A stretch of 64,000 nt of DNA from Acidimicrobiales bacterium AG-410-I20 (GCA_003215175.1 QCKS01000003.1:1-64000), one strand, 5' to 3'. Counted from the first letter of the stretch, positions 36,205-46,288 are shown. A program made the numbers and translations. Notes: generated from the sequence alone by a model not told the origin.

Positions 36205-37314
36205 ATGACAAAGAAAAATAGCAAAGCAAATAAGACAGTTCCGGAAATTGGAGCAGACGCTGCTGAAAGAGGCAAAGCACTTGATATGGCACTCGGCCAA
36301 ATTGAAAAACAATTTGGTGCCGGCGCTGTTATGAAAATGGGCGATAAATCCTCAATGGCTATAGAGACAGTTCCGACTGGAGCATTATCTCTTGATTTGG
36401 CTTTAGGAGTTGGTGGATTACCTCGCGGAAGAGTAGTTGAAATTTACGGCCCAGAAGGTTCCGGTAAAACTACTTTGGCGACTCACGTAGTTGCAGAAGC
36501 TCAACGAAACGGTGGGGTTTGTGCCTATATCGATGCTGAGCATGCAATGGATCCCACTTATGCAAGAGCAATTGGGGTTGACGTCGATGAATTGCTTATT
36601 TCACAACCCGATACAGGGGAGCAAGCCCTAGAAATAGCAGACATGCTTGTTCGTTCAGGAGCACTTGATGTAATAGTTATTGACTCAGTTGCTGCTTTAA
36701 CTCCGAAAGCCGAAATTGAAGGCGATATGGGTGATTCACATGTAGGCCTTCAGGCCCGTTTAATGTCGCAAGCTTTACGCAAACTTGCATCAAATCTGAA
36801 TCGATCTCAAACAATATGTATTTTTATAAACCAATTAAGAGAAAAAATTGGCGTGATGTTTGGATCTCCAGAAACAACTCCTGGAGGTAGAGCACTCAAA
36901 TTCTATTCTTCAGTACGGCTTGATATTAGGCGTATTGAAGCCTTAAAAGATGGGCTAGACATTGTAGGAAATAGAACAAGAGTGAAAGTGGTCAAAAACA
37001 AAGTAGCTCCTCCTTTCCGTCAAGCAGAATTTGACATCATGTACGGACAAGGCATCAGCCGTGAAGGTTCCGTTATCGATCTAGGTGTAGACCTAGATAT
37101 CGTCAAAAAATCTGGTGCTTGGTACACCTACGAAGGAGAGCAACTTGGTCAAGGTCGAGAGAATGCTAAAAAATTCCTCTTCGACAACCCTGAAGTGATG
37201 ATGGAAATCACAGATCGTGTTTGGCGAGAAGTAGCTCCAGAAGCAGAAGAAGAAATTATTGCAACGGATGAATTTACTGAAGTAGATGATATCCCGATAA
37301 GCCTTGATGAATAA
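36205..37314 (+). CDS. recA: recombinase RecA
   Basis: RecA forms filaments on single-stranded DNA for recombination and drives LexA self-cleavage. Walker [10 protein letters not shown] is at 82-90; [38 protein letters not shown] and the C-terminal acidic tail are all standard. Length 369 is normal and no intein is present. Upstream is an SOS box. recX, often next, is missing; miaB follows instead. Confidence 0.98.
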   Translation: MTKKNSKANKTVPEIGADAAERGKALDMALGQIEKQFGAGAVMKMGDKSSMAIETVPTGALSLDLALGVGGLPRGRVVEIYGPEGSGKTTLATHVVAEAQRNGGVCAYIDAEHAMDPTYARAIGVDVDELLISQPDTGEQALEIADMLVRSGALDVIVIDSVAALTPKAEIEGDMGDSHVGLQARLMSQALRKLASNLNRSQTICIFINQLREKIGVMFGSPETTPGGRALKFYSSVRLDIRRIEALKDGLDIVGNRTRVKVVKNKVAPPFRQAEFDIMYGQGISREGSVIDLGVDLDIVKKSGAWYTYEGEQLGQGRENAKKFLFDNPEVMMEITDRVWREVAPEAEEEIIATDEFTEVDDIPISLDE

Positions 37315-37411
37315 TCTGATTGGTATACAAATCAAGATCTGAATTCTGTTCAAGTCACAAAGAAGTCACTTAAAGTCTACGTTTATTGGTGGTCACGTAT
37401 CTTTGCCTGCG

Positions 37412-37417
37412 TAACCT
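37412..37417 (+). promoter_or_regulatory. -10 element of a leaderless-type promoter for miaB
   Basis: TAACCT is followed by 6 nt and the miaB ATG, with no ribosome binding site. Confidence 0.45.
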
Positions 37418-37423
37418 AAAAGA

Positions 37424-38911
37424 ATGAGCGAAAACTCAGAATCATTACTTCCGCGAACATATGCCGTCCGAACCTATGGGTGTCAGATGAACGAGCATGA
37501 TAGCGAACGTATAGCAGGACTTCTAGAAGCGGATGGTTTAACGCTTGCTGACACAGAAGAAGAGGCTGATGTAATAGTTTTAAATACTTGCTGTATTCGA
37601 GAAAACGCTGACAACAAACTTTACGGAGCTTTAGGGAATCTAAAGACTCTAAAAGAACAACGTCCAAATATTCAGATAGCGGTGGCTGGATGCTTAGCTC
37701 AAAAAGACCGTGAAATTATTCAGGAAAGAGCTGGACATGTTGATGTAGTTTTTGGCACCCATAATGTTCATCGAGCAGTTGACTTGTTGGATGAAGCCCG
37801 TAAGAACGGTCCTGTCATAGAAATTCTTGAAGAAGTAGTACAAGAAGATGCCGATCTATTCCCGTCAGCGCTACCAACACGCAGAGAAGAAGAGCATACT
37901 GCTTGGGTTACCTTACAAATTGGTTGCGATAATTCATGCGCTTTTTGCATAGTTCCTGCTGTGCGCGGTCCTGAAATTAGTCGGCCATTTGGACAATTGA
38001 TTGATGAAGTAAAGGATTTGGCTTTTGATGGTGTCACAGAAGTCACTTTGCTGGGTCAAAATGTGAACTCTTATGGTCGAGACTTGACTATGAAATTACG
38101 CCAAGAAGCAGAAAAGCCAACAGACCATCTCCTTGTAGGTGAATTATGGGCATCTGATTCAAATCGCCGTCCACGCCCTCTGTTCGCTGACTTACTTCGC
38201 GCTGTAGGAGAAGTTGAAGGCATAGAGCGCGTACGTTACACCAGCCCACACCCTAAAGATTTACGTCCAGAAACGATTGCTGCGATGGCAGAGGTTCCTG
38301 AAGTCTGTGAGCATCTACATTTACCATTGCAGTCCGGTAGCGACCGCATACTTGCGAGTATGCATCGCGGATATACAGCCGAAAGGTATTTGGAGAAGTT
38401 GAATGAAGCGCGAGCCCAAATTCCTGACTTAGCAGTAACTACCGACATAATTGTTGGTTTCCCAGGAGAAACCGAAGAAGATTTTGTACAAACGCTTGAA
38501 CTTGCAGCTGAAGTTGGATTTGATTCTGCTTATACATTCATCTTTTCTCCTCGCCCAGGGACAGAAGCAGCAGAAATGACAGATCAATATGTTGATCATG
38601 AAATCTGCGTTGAACGCTATGAGCGGCTTCGAAGAGTTATAAACCGGTCATCATCCTTGACTCACCGGAACAGAGTAGGGAAAGTTGAATCAGTCGTTAT
38701 TGAAGGACCAGGGAAACGATCACCAGATCAGGTAACTGGACGCACACGACAAAATAAACTCGTGCACTTAGAGTCCTCGAAAGATCTCACTGTTGGAACT
38801 TATGCAAAAGTCCAGATAACAGATGCAGCTGGGCATTACTTAATGGGTGAACTAATTCAAGTTACAGCTCCGGCTAAACATCGACGCCGAATCCCCGTTG
38901 TTTCGGCCTAA
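37424..38911 (+). CDS. miaB: tRNA-2-methylthio-N6-isopentenyladenosine synthase
   Basis: MiaB adds the 2-methylthio group to i6A37 of tRNA after MiaA acts. MTTase cysteines lie in TYGCQMNEHDSE, NTCCIRENADNK and GCLAQKD; the radical-SAM motif is CDNSCAFCIVP. YTSPHPKDLRPE and a C-terminal TRAM domain follow. Length 495 includes a linker after the GQNVNSYG motif, as in other Actinobacteria. miaA starts 4 bp after the stop, so the two successive modification enzymes are cotranscribed. Confidence 0.95.
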   Translation: MSENSESLLPRTYAVRTYGCQMNEHDSERIAGLLEADGLTLADTEEEADVIVLNTCCIRENADNKLYGALGNLKTLKEQRPNIQIAVAGCLAQKDREIIQERAGHVDVVFGTHNVHRAVDLLDEARKNGPVIEILEEVVQEDADLFPSALPTRREEEHTAWVTLQIGCDNSCAFCIVPAVRGPEISRPFGQLIDEVKDLAFDGVTEVTLLGQNVNSYGRDLTMKLRQEAEKPTDHLLVGELWASDSNRRPRPLFADLLRAVGEVEGIERVRYTSPHPKDLRPETIAAMAEVPEVCEHLHLPLQSGSDRILASMHRGYTAERYLEKLNEARAQIPDLAVTTDIIVGFPGETEEDFVQTLELAAEVGFDSAYTFIFSPRPGTEAAEMTDQYVDHEICVERYERLRRVINRSSSLTHRNRVGKVESVVIEGPGKRSPDQVTGRTRQNKLVHLESSKDLTVGTYAKVQITDAAGHYLMGELIQVTAPAKHRRRIPVVSA

Positions 38912-38915
38912 CTCC

Positions 38916-39836
38916 ATGGCCTCGTTAAACGGTCATTTAGTTCTTTTAGGAACCACCGCTTCAGGTAAATCTTCACTAGCTATTGAAATCGCAAAGAAGC
39001 GACCCATGGTTGAAATTTTGTCTATGGACTCAATGGCTATTTACAAGGGTATGGATATTGGGACCGCAACTCCTTCAGAAGAGGAGCAAAAAGAAATCCG
39101 ACATCATCTGATAAATATTGCTAAACCCACTGAAGAATTCTCAGTCTCACAATTTCAAGAAGCTGCTAAAAATTCTTTAAGGGACATCGAAAAACGAAAG
39201 CAGAAGGCTCTGCTAGTGGGAGGAACAGGACTTCATTTGAGGGCGGTAATAGATGATTTAACTATTCCCGGTCAATTTCCAGAAGTAAAACGAGAACTCG
39301 AGTCCGAAAATGACTCGGTTAAGTTACATGCCAGGTTGAAAGAATTAGACCCAGCGGCTGCGAACAAAATGGAACCCACAAACCGTAGAAGAATCATTAG
39401 AGCGTTAGAAGTCACAATAGGCGCAGATAAGCCATTCTCTGGATTTGGGCCTGGCATGGATTCGTATCCGCCGACTCCATTTACACAGATTGGAATTCAT
39501 CTTTCTCGAGACAGTATCGACGAAAAAATCTTTAAACGATATACCAAACAAATTGACGATGGATTCCTTGAAGAAGTTGAGCAAATCATGAGAGACGGAG
39601 TATCACGAACCGCAGCACCCGCACTGGGTTATAGCGAGTTCTATTCTTACCTTTGTGGGGAGTGCTCCTTTGAAGAAGCGATGGAAAAAGCAGTTGTAGC
39701 TACAAGAAAATTTGCTCGTCGACAGGAACGTTGGTTTCGCCGAGATCCTCGAATCACTTGGTTTGAAGTGGAACAAGACTCACTCGAAGTAGTTGACTCA
39801 GTTCTGAAAATATTTGACGAAATAAACAAAATTTAA
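38916..39836 (+). CDS. miaA: tRNA dimethylallyltransferase
   Basis: MiaA transfers the isopentenyl group to A37 of tRNAs reading UNN codons. The P-loop is LLGTTASGKSSLAIEIAKK, followed by LSMDSMAIYKGMDIGTATPS and VGGTGLHLRAVID. The ATG at 38916 is chosen because it follows the miaB stop and places the P-loop about 10 residues in; an upstream TTG would overlap miaB. Length 306 is normal. Confidence 0.95.
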   Translation: MASLNGHLVLLGTTASGKSSLAIEIAKKRPMVEILSMDSMAIYKGMDIGTATPSEEEQKEIRHHLINIAKPTEEFSVSQFQEAAKNSLRDIEKRKQKALLVGGTGLHLRAVIDDLTIPGQFPEVKRELESENDSVKLHARLKELDPAAANKMEPTNRRRIIRALEVTIGADKPFSGFGPGMDSYPPTPFTQIGIHLSRDSIDEKIFKRYTKQIDDGFLEEVEQIMRDGVSRTAAPALGYSEFYSYLCGECSFEEAMEKAVVATRKFARRQERWFRRDPRITWFEVEQDSLEVVDSVLKIFDEINKI

Positions 39837-39878
39837 TTAGTTGCACTAATGCATCTTTGATAGGCCAAACTAGAACAT

Positions 39879-40670
39879 ATGCATATAAGTCGTTATCAAG
39901 GTTTCGGAAATGATTTCCTTATTATTTTCTCTGATGAGATTCCTTCTGACGCAAGCGATATGGCTGAGAGGCTTTGCAACCGAAAAAAGTCAATAGGGGC
40001 TGATGGATTGATTTTCGGAACACCAAGCAACACAGCGGATGCTTTCTTTACTCTTTACAACTCAGATGGAAGTCAAGCTGAAGTAAGTGGAAATGGATTA
40101 GCTTGCTTTGGTTATGCGTTATATAAAAACAACAGGGCCAAGAAATCAATAAAAGTAGAGACAAAAACTGCGCTTCACCCCATCCTTATTTCAGAGGACT
40201 CAACAAATTCTCTTCTTGTACAAGTATCACTTAGCCCACCAGACACTGGGCCAGATTTTCAGAACCTAGACATCAATCTGGGTGGACCTGAACCTCTTCG
40301 AGTAGCTTCTGTTGATGTAGGAAACCCTCATCTGGTTATTGAAGTAGATGAAATAGAGAGTGTTGAGTTAGGGACAATAGGACCAAAAGTAGAGTCACAC
40401 TTTATGCCAATCGGCTGCAATATTCATTTGGTTTCAATCGTGAGTCAGAATGAAATTCAATTAAGAACTTGGGAACGAGGAGCAGGACTGACAGAGGCTT
40501 GTGGCTCAGGGGCGGTAGCAGCTGCATCTGCAGCTAATGCTTGGCAAGCCGTAAGCGACGAGGTGAAAGTAGTAATGCCTGGTGGAGCAGCCACGGTAAT
40601 ACTAGGCGATTACCCGACATACGTTTGTCAGGTAGTCGATGAAGGAGAATTCGAGGCCTTAGATGACTGA
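39879..40670 (+). CDS. dapF: diaminopimelate epimerase
   Basis: DapF converts LL- to meso-diaminopimelate using two cysteines as base and acid. Both are present: Cys76 in GNGLACFGYA and Cys208 in ERGAGLTEACGSGAVA. GFGNDFLII at the start is the family N-terminus. Length 263 is normal. It overlaps hflX by 8 bp, the usual actinobacterial order miaA-dapF-hflX. Confidence 0.96.
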   Translation: MHISRYQGFGNDFLIIFSDEIPSDASDMAERLCNRKKSIGADGLIFGTPSNTADAFFTLYNSDGSQAEVSGNGLACFGYALYKNNRAKKSIKVETKTALHPILISEDSTNSLLVQVSLSPPDTGPDFQNLDINLGGPEPLRVASVDVGNPHLVIEVDEIESVELGTIGPKVESHFMPIGCNIHLVSIVSQNEIQLRTWERGAGLTEACGSGAVAAASAANAWQAVSDEVKVVMPGGAATVILGDYPTYVCQVVDEGEFEALDD

Positions 40671-42012
40671 AGAGTCTGGGCATGAACCTCAATTTGATAT
40701 AGAGGAATCACATAGAGGGGCCTTTGGAGAGTACGGCGGAACGAGTAAGGGTCTAATCGATCGTTCATTCAGAGAACGAATTGTTTTAGCCGCAGTAACC
40801 CTTGATAAAGAACAAGACACCAAAGCTGAAGCCTCCTTAGAGGAACTCGCACTTCTAGTTGATACAGCTGGAGCAGATCCCGTAGGTCGTGTAATACAAA
40901 ATCGTCAAGCCCCAGATAAAACTACGTATGTCGGGCGCGGAAAAGCAGAGGAACTACGTGAAGTGTCAGATTCTTTAGATGCTGACACAGTCGTATTTGA
41001 CAATGAACTAACTCCTGCTCAGCAAGGCAATCTTGAAAAGATACTCAAGCGAAGCGCACTTGACCGAACCGCATTGATTCTAGATATTTTTGCACAAAAT
41101 GCTTCAAGCCCTGAGGGAAAGGCACAAGTAGAACTTGCTCAATTGAAGTATCGACTACCTCGATTACGTCGTTCTGGTTATACCTTTTCGCAACAAGGTG
41201 GAGGGATAGGTACCAGAGGACCCGGGGAAACCCAACTTGAAGTTGATCGACGCCGACTCATGCGCCGAATAAGTAGGTTGGAATCTGACTTAAAACAGTT
41301 GAGAAAAAATCGTGCAACTCAATCAAAATCACGCAAACGTACAAGTAATTACGGAATTGCTATTGTGGGCTACACCAATGCGGGCAAGTCAACACTTCTT
41401 AATGCATTAACGAACGCAGGTGTACTTGTCGAAGATCGATTGTTTGCCACCCTTGATGCAACCACCCGACGGCTTCAGTTACCCGGTGGTGAAACCGTTT
41501 ATTTGACAGACACTGTCGGGTTTGTGCGTAAACTCCCGCATCAGTTAGTAGATGCATTTACTTCGACTCTTGATGTAGTTATTGAAGCCAATTTATTAGT
41601 GCATGTCGTTGATTCTTCAGATCCTGACCCTGAAGGGAGCATTGAAGCCGTGCATTCAGTTCTAAGAGAAATCGGAGCGGACGATATACGGCAAATCTAT
41701 GTATTTAATAAAGCAGACTTAGACCCGTTGGCTGCAGAGCGCTTAGTCAGGCAGGAAGAAGATGCTGTAGCGGTATCCGCGGTAACAGGACAGGGGCTTG
41801 AAGACTTATTAAGGGTGATAGGAGAGCATTTAAGAGAACTATCTGAAATTGTCCAACTCTTCATTCCTTACGACCGGGGAGATGTCTTAGCTAAAACTCA
41901 CCGCGAAGGGGAAGTTTTAGAAGAAATTCCCGAAGAAAAAGGATGGAAGGTTTCTGCAAGATTAGACAAATCCTCAGTAGGTAGATTAGAAAACTTTCTA
42001 GTTAGGGCGTAA
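40663..42012 (+). CDS. hflX: GTPase HflX
   Basis: HflX binds and splits stalled ribosomes. The N-terminal HflX domain (RVIQNRQAPDKTTYVGRGKA; FDNELTPAQQGNLE) precedes a coiled region with RGPGETQLEVDRRR, then the G domain with GYTNAGKSTLLNAL, DTVGFVRKLPHQL and NKADLD. Length 449 is normal. It overlaps dapF by 8 bp and is followed by dapC after 3 bp. Confidence 0.96.
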   Translation: MTEESGHEPQFDIEESHRGAFGEYGGTSKGLIDRSFRERIVLAAVTLDKEQDTKAEASLEELALLVDTAGADPVGRVIQNRQAPDKTTYVGRGKAEELREVSDSLDADTVVFDNELTPAQQGNLEKILKRSALDRTALILDIFAQNASSPEGKAQVELAQLKYRLPRLRRSGYTFSQQGGGIGTRGPGETQLEVDRRRLMRRISRLESDLKQLRKNRATQSKSRKRTSNYGIAIVGYTNAGKSTLLNALTNAGVLVEDRLFATLDATTRRLQLPGGETVYLTDTVGFVRKLPHQLVDAFTSTLDVVIEANLLVHVVDSSDPDPEGSIEAVHSVLREIGADDIRQIYVFNKADLDPLAAERLVRQEEDAVAVSAVTGQGLEDLLRVIGEHLRELSEIVQLFIPYDRGDVLAKTHREGEVLEEIPEEKGWKVSARLDKSSVGRLENFLVRA

Positions 42013-42015
42013 AGA

Positions 42016-43140
42016 ATGACGACACACAAAAACTTTGTTCCACCTCCAATGCCTATTCTGAGCAGCGTAATTGGTTTGCGTGAAAAAGCTGAGTTGTTAT
42101 CAGGTGGGGCTATAGATCTATCGGTTGGTAATCCTATAGACCCCGTGCCAGACATAGTGGTCGAGTCACTTAAAGACCATGATCTAGCTCGACCATATCC
42201 CATATCAGCAAAGCGCGACGAAGCAATGAGTGAAGTAATAAATGATTGGGCGCAAAGACAATTAAAGACAACAGTTCACTCTTCGAACTATGGAATTTGT
42301 ATTGGAACTAAAGAATTTGTAGCGGGAGCACCAAATATTTTAAAACTTCGAGACTCTTCACGAGACACAGTTCTTTACCCAGAAGTGGCTTATCCGTCTT
42401 ACGAAATGGGAGCAGAATTGGCGGGTTGCCGAGCAGTTCCCGTAGCTATGAATGAGAAATGGGAAATTGACGTTTCTAGTATTGATCCTCAAGACGCACA
42501 GAGGGCTTTAATGATGTGGATCAACACTCCTGGCAACCCAGCAGGCGGACTCGATGATTTAGAAACAGTGGTTCAATGGGGCCGGGAAAATAATGTCCCA
42601 ATATTTAGCGACGAGTGTTATGTGGAGTTCACTTGGGACGGTCCACCCCAGTCTGTTCTTCAGCATGGAACCGAAGGAGTGGTTGCCGTTCATTCCCTAT
42701 CTAAGCGTTCAAATTTAGCCGGATTGAGATTTGGGTTTTATGCAGGGGATTCTGAATTGGTGAAATACTTTCGTGATGTAAGACGTCACCAAGGTCTTAT
42801 GGTTCCCGGACATGCACAAGTCGCAGGAATAGCAGCGTTAGAAGATCAGACCCATGTAGACGTTCAAAGGGCAAGATATGAGAGCCGCCTTAAGCGACTT
42901 ATTGAAGTGCTTTCTATGATAGGCGTAGAAGCAGAGATGCCACGAGGCTCGTTTTATTTATGGGTTCCTTCGCCTAAAAAAGACTCTGGAAAGTTGGCAT
43001 TGCAGTTAGCTGAAACACTGGGAATTGTTTCGGTTCCGGGAGAAACTTACGGAGCAAGGGGGGCTGGATACGTTCGTTTAGCCGCCATAGTTTCAGAAGA
43101 CGACCTTTCTTTATTAGAGAACAGAGCGCAAAGCGCGTAA
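42016..43140 (+). CDS. dapC: succinyldiaminopimelate aminotransferase
   Basis: A fold-type I PLP aminotransferase that in this setting should convert N-succinyl-amino-ketopimelate to succinyl-diaminopimelate. IDLSVGNPIDPVP resembles actinobacterial DapC. The PLP lysine lies in HSLSKRSNLAGLRFGF, with NTPGNPAG and SDECYVEF before it. Length 374 is normal. dapD follows, so substrate flow matches gene order. A general aminotransferase role cannot be excluded from sequence alone. Confidence 0.88.
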   Translation: MTTHKNFVPPPMPILSSVIGLREKAELLSGGAIDLSVGNPIDPVPDIVVESLKDHDLARPYPISAKRDEAMSEVINDWAQRQLKTTVHSSNYGICIGTKEFVAGAPNILKLRDSSRDTVLYPEVAYPSYEMGAELAGCRAVPVAMNEKWEIDVSSIDPQDAQRALMMWINTPGNPAGGLDDLETVVQWGRENNVPIFSDECYVEFTWDGPPQSVLQHGTEGVVAVHSLSKRSNLAGLRFGFYAGDSELVKYFRDVRRHQGLMVPGHAQVAGIAALEDQTHVDVQRARYESRLKRLIEVLSMIGVEAEMPRGSFYLWVPSPKKDSGKLALQLAETLGIVSVPGETYGARGAGYVRLAAIVSEDDLSLLENRAQSA

Positions 43141-43177
43141 ATAATTAATTGTTCCCACTCTTAATGCTCAAGAACGG

Positions 43178-43183
43178 TAGTCT
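43178..43183 (+). promoter_or_regulatory. -10 element of a leaderless-type promoter for dapD
   Basis: TAGTCT within GGTAGTCTC is followed by 6 nt and the dapD ATG. The same nonamer precedes ispG. Confidence 0.5.
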
Positions 43184-43189
43184 CAGAAT

Positions 43190-44011
43190 ATGTCAGATAT
43201 TCAAAATCAAATTGAAGAATTATGGAAAAGCAGAGAGGGCCTAAGTCCTGACGACTCTGAAGCTAATCAAGTAATCCACCAAGCAATCGATCTTCTAGAT
43301 CAAGGAAAGGCTCGAGTGGCCGAACCTAGCCAAGATGGAGTCATTGTGAATGAATGGCTGAAACTTGCCATCCTTCTGCTTTTCAAACAGGCTCAGATGA
43401 GCACAATTGAGGCAGCACCGTTTGAATTCGCTGACAAAATCCCACTCAAAGAGAATTATCAACAAAGCGGAGTCCGGGTAGTTCCAGGAGCGTTGGCTCG
43501 CTGGGGAAGTTATCTAGCACCTGGCGTCATTATGATGCCAAGCTTTGTCAATATTGGAGCTTGGGTAGGGGAGAACACTATGGTCGATACTTGGGCAACC
43601 GTAGGATCCTGTGCGCAAATTGGCAAAAATGTTCACCTTTCAGGTGGAGTAGGGATAGGCGGTGTGCTTGAACCTCCAAATGCTACTCCTGTAATTATTG
43701 GAGATGAGTGTCTAATAGGTAGCAGATGTATTGTCGCAGAAGGGGCTCGTGTGGGTGACGGAGTTGTTCTGGGTGCAGGAGCAGTTCTTACCGCTTCCAT
43801 TCCGGTAATCGATGGAGAAACTGGAGAAGAAATAAGTCGCGGAGAAATACCTCCATGGTGTGTGGCCGTGCAAGCCTCTAGGCCAAGAGAGTTTCCGGGT
43901 GGAGAATTCGGCCTGCCTTGTGTCCTCGTAGTAAAACGCTTATCAGAAGGCGAACGTCACGATAAGTCAGCATTAAATGAGATCTTACGTAACAACGATG
44001 TCACCACTTAA
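43190..44011 (+). CDS. dapD: 2,3,4,5-tetrahydropyridine-2,6-dicarboxylate N-succinyltransferase
   Basis: DapD succinylates tetrahydrodipicolinate. The left-handed beta-helix region contains MVDTWATVGSCAQIGKNVHL and SGGVGIGGVLEP, which are close to the proteobacterial enzyme. The 273-residue length also matches the proteobacterial type rather than the longer mycobacterial form. The gene has its own likely promoter and is followed by dapE after 8 bp. Confidence 0.95.
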   Translation: MSDIQNQIEELWKSREGLSPDDSEANQVIHQAIDLLDQGKARVAEPSQDGVIVNEWLKLAILLLFKQAQMSTIEAAPFEFADKIPLKENYQQSGVRVVPGALARWGSYLAPGVIMMPSFVNIGAWVGENTMVDTWATVGSCAQIGKNVHLSGGVGIGGVLEPPNATPVIIGDECLIGSRCIVAEGARVGDGVVLGAGAVLTASIPVIDGETGEEISRGEIPPWCVAVQASRPREFPGGEFGLPCVLVVKRLSEGERHDKSALNEILRNNDVTT

Positions 44012-44019
44012 TAAGCCTT

Positions 44020-45069
44020 ATGTCTGACTTACTCTCCCTTACTGCTGATTTGGTGAATATTCCTTCAATCAGTGGAAACGAAAAACAAATAGCTGATTAT
44101 ATTGAGTCCGAATTACGTCAGATCTCAAGATTGGAAGTGAGTCGGTTCGGCGACAATCTTATTGCCCGAACAAACCTAGACCGTAAGCATCGGTTACTTC
44201 TAGCAGGTCACACAGACACTGTTCCAGGAAGTCAGGGCAGTCGAATTGAAGGCGATACTTTATGGGGCCTCGGAAGCGCAGATATGAAAAGCGGTTTAGC
44301 CGTAATGCTTGAATTGGCCCGTACTATCGAAAATCCAACTATGGATTTAACTTGGGTTTTCTATGTCTGTGAAGAAGTCGACAATAGCCGTAATGGGCTT
44401 CGTCAACTTTTTACAGAAGCTGCAGAGTTACTTGAAGCCGATGCTGCAATTTTAGGAGAACCGACAAATGCAATGATTGAGGCTGGCTGTCAAGGAACCA
44501 TGCGGTTTGAAGTTCGCATGAACGGACAAAGGGCTCATACTGCTCGACCATGGATGGGCGTGAATGCTATCCATCGTGCAGGGGCACTTCTTTCAGCTAT
44601 TGATAACTATGACCATCGAGAACCGGTCGTTGATGACTGTAAATACCGAGAAGCCCTGCAGGTTGTAAGCATCTCAGGTGGAATTGCTGGAAATGTAGTA
44701 CCAGATGAACTTGTCTTGGTCGTAAACCATCGGTACGCCCCTGATAGAAGTGGTGAAGATGCAGAGGCGCATGTTAGGGAAGTGTTTGCACCATATCTTG
44801 ATGACAAAGATCAGATGACCTTGGTAGATCATGCCCCCGCAGCTCCGCCAGGGCTAAGTCACCCAGTTATTTCTTCACTTATCGAAGAAAACAATCTTTC
44901 TGTTACAGCAAAATTGGGATGGACAGATGTAGCATTTTTTGCTGAACAAGGCATTCCGGCTGTAAATCTTGGCCCTGGTGACCCAACGCTTGCGCATACA
45001 GCAGATGAGAATGTGCAAAGAGATCCGATAGAGAGAACATTCAAAGCTTTAGTAGATTTACTCTCTTGA
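44020..45069 (+). CDS. dapE: succinyl-diaminopimelate desuccinylase
   Basis: DapE removes succinate from succinyl-diaminopimelate. M20 family metal ligands are visible in LLAGHTDTVPG (His, Asp), WGLGSADMKSG (Asp), YVCEEVDNSRNG (Glu-Glu) and ILGEPTN. The dimerisation domain follows. The C-terminal NLGPGDPTLAHTADENV carries the last His. Length 349 is normal. It completes the succinylase route together with dapD, dapC and dapF. Confidence 0.94.
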   Translation: MSDLLSLTADLVNIPSISGNEKQIADYIESELRQISRLEVSRFGDNLIARTNLDRKHRLLLAGHTDTVPGSQGSRIEGDTLWGLGSADMKSGLAVMLELARTIENPTMDLTWVFYVCEEVDNSRNGLRQLFTEAAELLEADAAILGEPTNAMIEAGCQGTMRFEVRMNGQRAHTARPWMGVNAIHRAGALLSAIDNYDHREPVVDDCKYREALQVVSISGGIAGNVVPDELVLVVNHRYAPDRSGEDAEAHVREVFAPYLDDKDQMTLVDHAPAAPPGLSHPVISSLIEENNLSVTAKLGWTDVAFFAEQGIPAVNLGPGDPTLAHTADENVQRDPIERTFKALVDLLS

Positions 45070-45082
45070 AAATGAAACAACT

Positions 45083-45631
45083 ATGACTGTTTGCCCAACT
45101 CTTGAAACAGAGAGGTTAGTTCTTCGTCCTTTTAAAGACTCAGATTTTGAAGACTATTTGTCAATGGTGCACAGCCCAGAAGTTAGAGCAGCACTTAGAA
45201 CTTCAGAAGAGGAGGGAAGGGCTGAAGCCTGGTATGCATTGGCTGCCTTTGCAGGCCAGTGGCAATTACGTGGCACAGGAATGTGGGCACTTGAAGAAAA
45301 AAATACAGGAAATTTTGTAGGACGTACTGGGTTACATAATCCAGAACGTCATGACTGGCCTGGCGTTGAAGTCGGCTGGACACTTCATCCTGACTATTGG
45401 GGACTGGGCTACGCTACGGAAGCTGGTCAAGAAGCAATCCGGTATGGATTTCACGAATTATCCCAAGAACGTTTATTCAGTACGATATTGCCAGAAAATT
45501 ATCGATCTCAAGCCGTAGCGAAAAGGCTTGGTTTTGTCGTTATAGATCGCCGTTATCTCTCTCATTTTCCTAGTGAGCCGCATGATATTTGGGCATTAGA
45601 TAAGCAAGAGTATCTGTCTAAATTTTCCTAA
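45083..45631 (+). CDS. GNAT family N-acetyltransferase (RimJ/RimL type)
   Basis: The 182-residue protein starts with LETERLVLRPFKDSDFEDYL, typical of RimJ/RimL-like acetyltransferases. The acetyl-CoA binding motif is GLGYATEAGQEAI, and the C-terminal YRSQAVAKRLGF is the family end motif. The substrate could be a protein N-terminus or a small amine and cannot be assigned. It begins 13 bp after dapE and converges on lexA, overlapping it by 14 bp. Confidence 0.88.
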   Translation: MTVCPTLETERLVLRPFKDSDFEDYLSMVHSPEVRAALRTSEEEGRAEAWYALAAFAGQWQLRGTGMWALEEKNTGNFVGRTGLHNPERHDWPGVEVGWTLHPDYWGLGYATEAGQEAIRYGFHELSQERLFSTILPENYRSQAVAKRLGFVVIDRRYLSHFPSEPHDIWALDKQEYLSKFS

Positions 45632-46259
45632 GAACTGTTACTACGCGACCTTCGATAGTTACATCTTTTGCGGGGTAACGCATTTCAGACAAAGTTGGAT
45701 TGGCTGGGATTAAGACAACTTCACTGCCTTCTTGACGAAAGTGCTTAACAGTAGCTTCTTCTCCGGCGGGGCCTTCAATACGAGCAACAATTAGATCACC
45801 CGAATTGGCATGGGATTGTGATTGAACAGCTACATAGTCACCATCAAAGATTCCGGCATCGATCATGGAGTCACCTTTCACGCGCAACATGAAAAGGTCG
45901 CCTTCCCCAGTAAAAGATGCAGGCAACGGTAATGATTCTTCAATGTGTTCCTGCGCTAATAACGGGGCACCTGCAGCAACATCACCGACGAGAGGCACAT
46001 GTCGCACTTCTCCACGCTCACCTGTTAACCCAGTGGCGGGATCACGCCGCACTTTTATTCCTCTTGGGATGGAAGGATCGCGTTCAATGTAACCCCGATC
46101 CTGAAGTGTGGACATATGAGAATGAACTGTCGAAGGAGACGTCAATCCGACTGCCTCACCAATTTCTCGAACCGAAGGGGGATAGCCCCGATTACGGACA
46201 GTTGAATCAATGAAATCCAAGATTTGTTGCTGTCGCTTAGTGAGTTTCTTTTCCATAGT
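45618..46259 (-). CDS. lexA: SOS repressor LexA
   Basis: LexA represses SOS genes until RecA filaments trigger its self-cleavage. The N-terminal winged helix (LTKRQQQILDFIDSTVRNRG; PSVREIGEAVGLTSPSTVHS) binds DNA. The S24 domain has the Ala95-Gly96 cleavage site in VAAGAPLL, nucleophile Ser130 in KGDSMIDAGI and Lys171 in ATVKHF. ATG at 46259 is preferred over GTG at 46268 because GGTGG lies 6 nt before it. The upstream region carries several LexA boxes. Product length is 213. Confidence 0.96.
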   Translation of the reverse strand, partial: TMEKKLTKRQQQILDFIDSTVRNRGYPPSVREIGEAVGLTSPSTVHSHMSTLQDRGYIERDPSIPRGIKVRRDPATGLTGERGEVRHVPLVGDVAAGAPLLAQEHIEESLPLPASFTGEGDLFMLRVKGDSMIDAGIFDGDYVAVQSQSHANSGDLIVARIEGPAGEEATVKHFRQEGSEVVLIPANPTLSEMRYPAKDVTIEGRVVTVLRKI

Positions 46260-46288
46260 TTCCACCAAAAATAATTAAATGTTGTAAT

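Noticed and set aside
37315-37423. A recX remnant after recA
   Set aside because: The 109-bp gap has no frame with RecX features.
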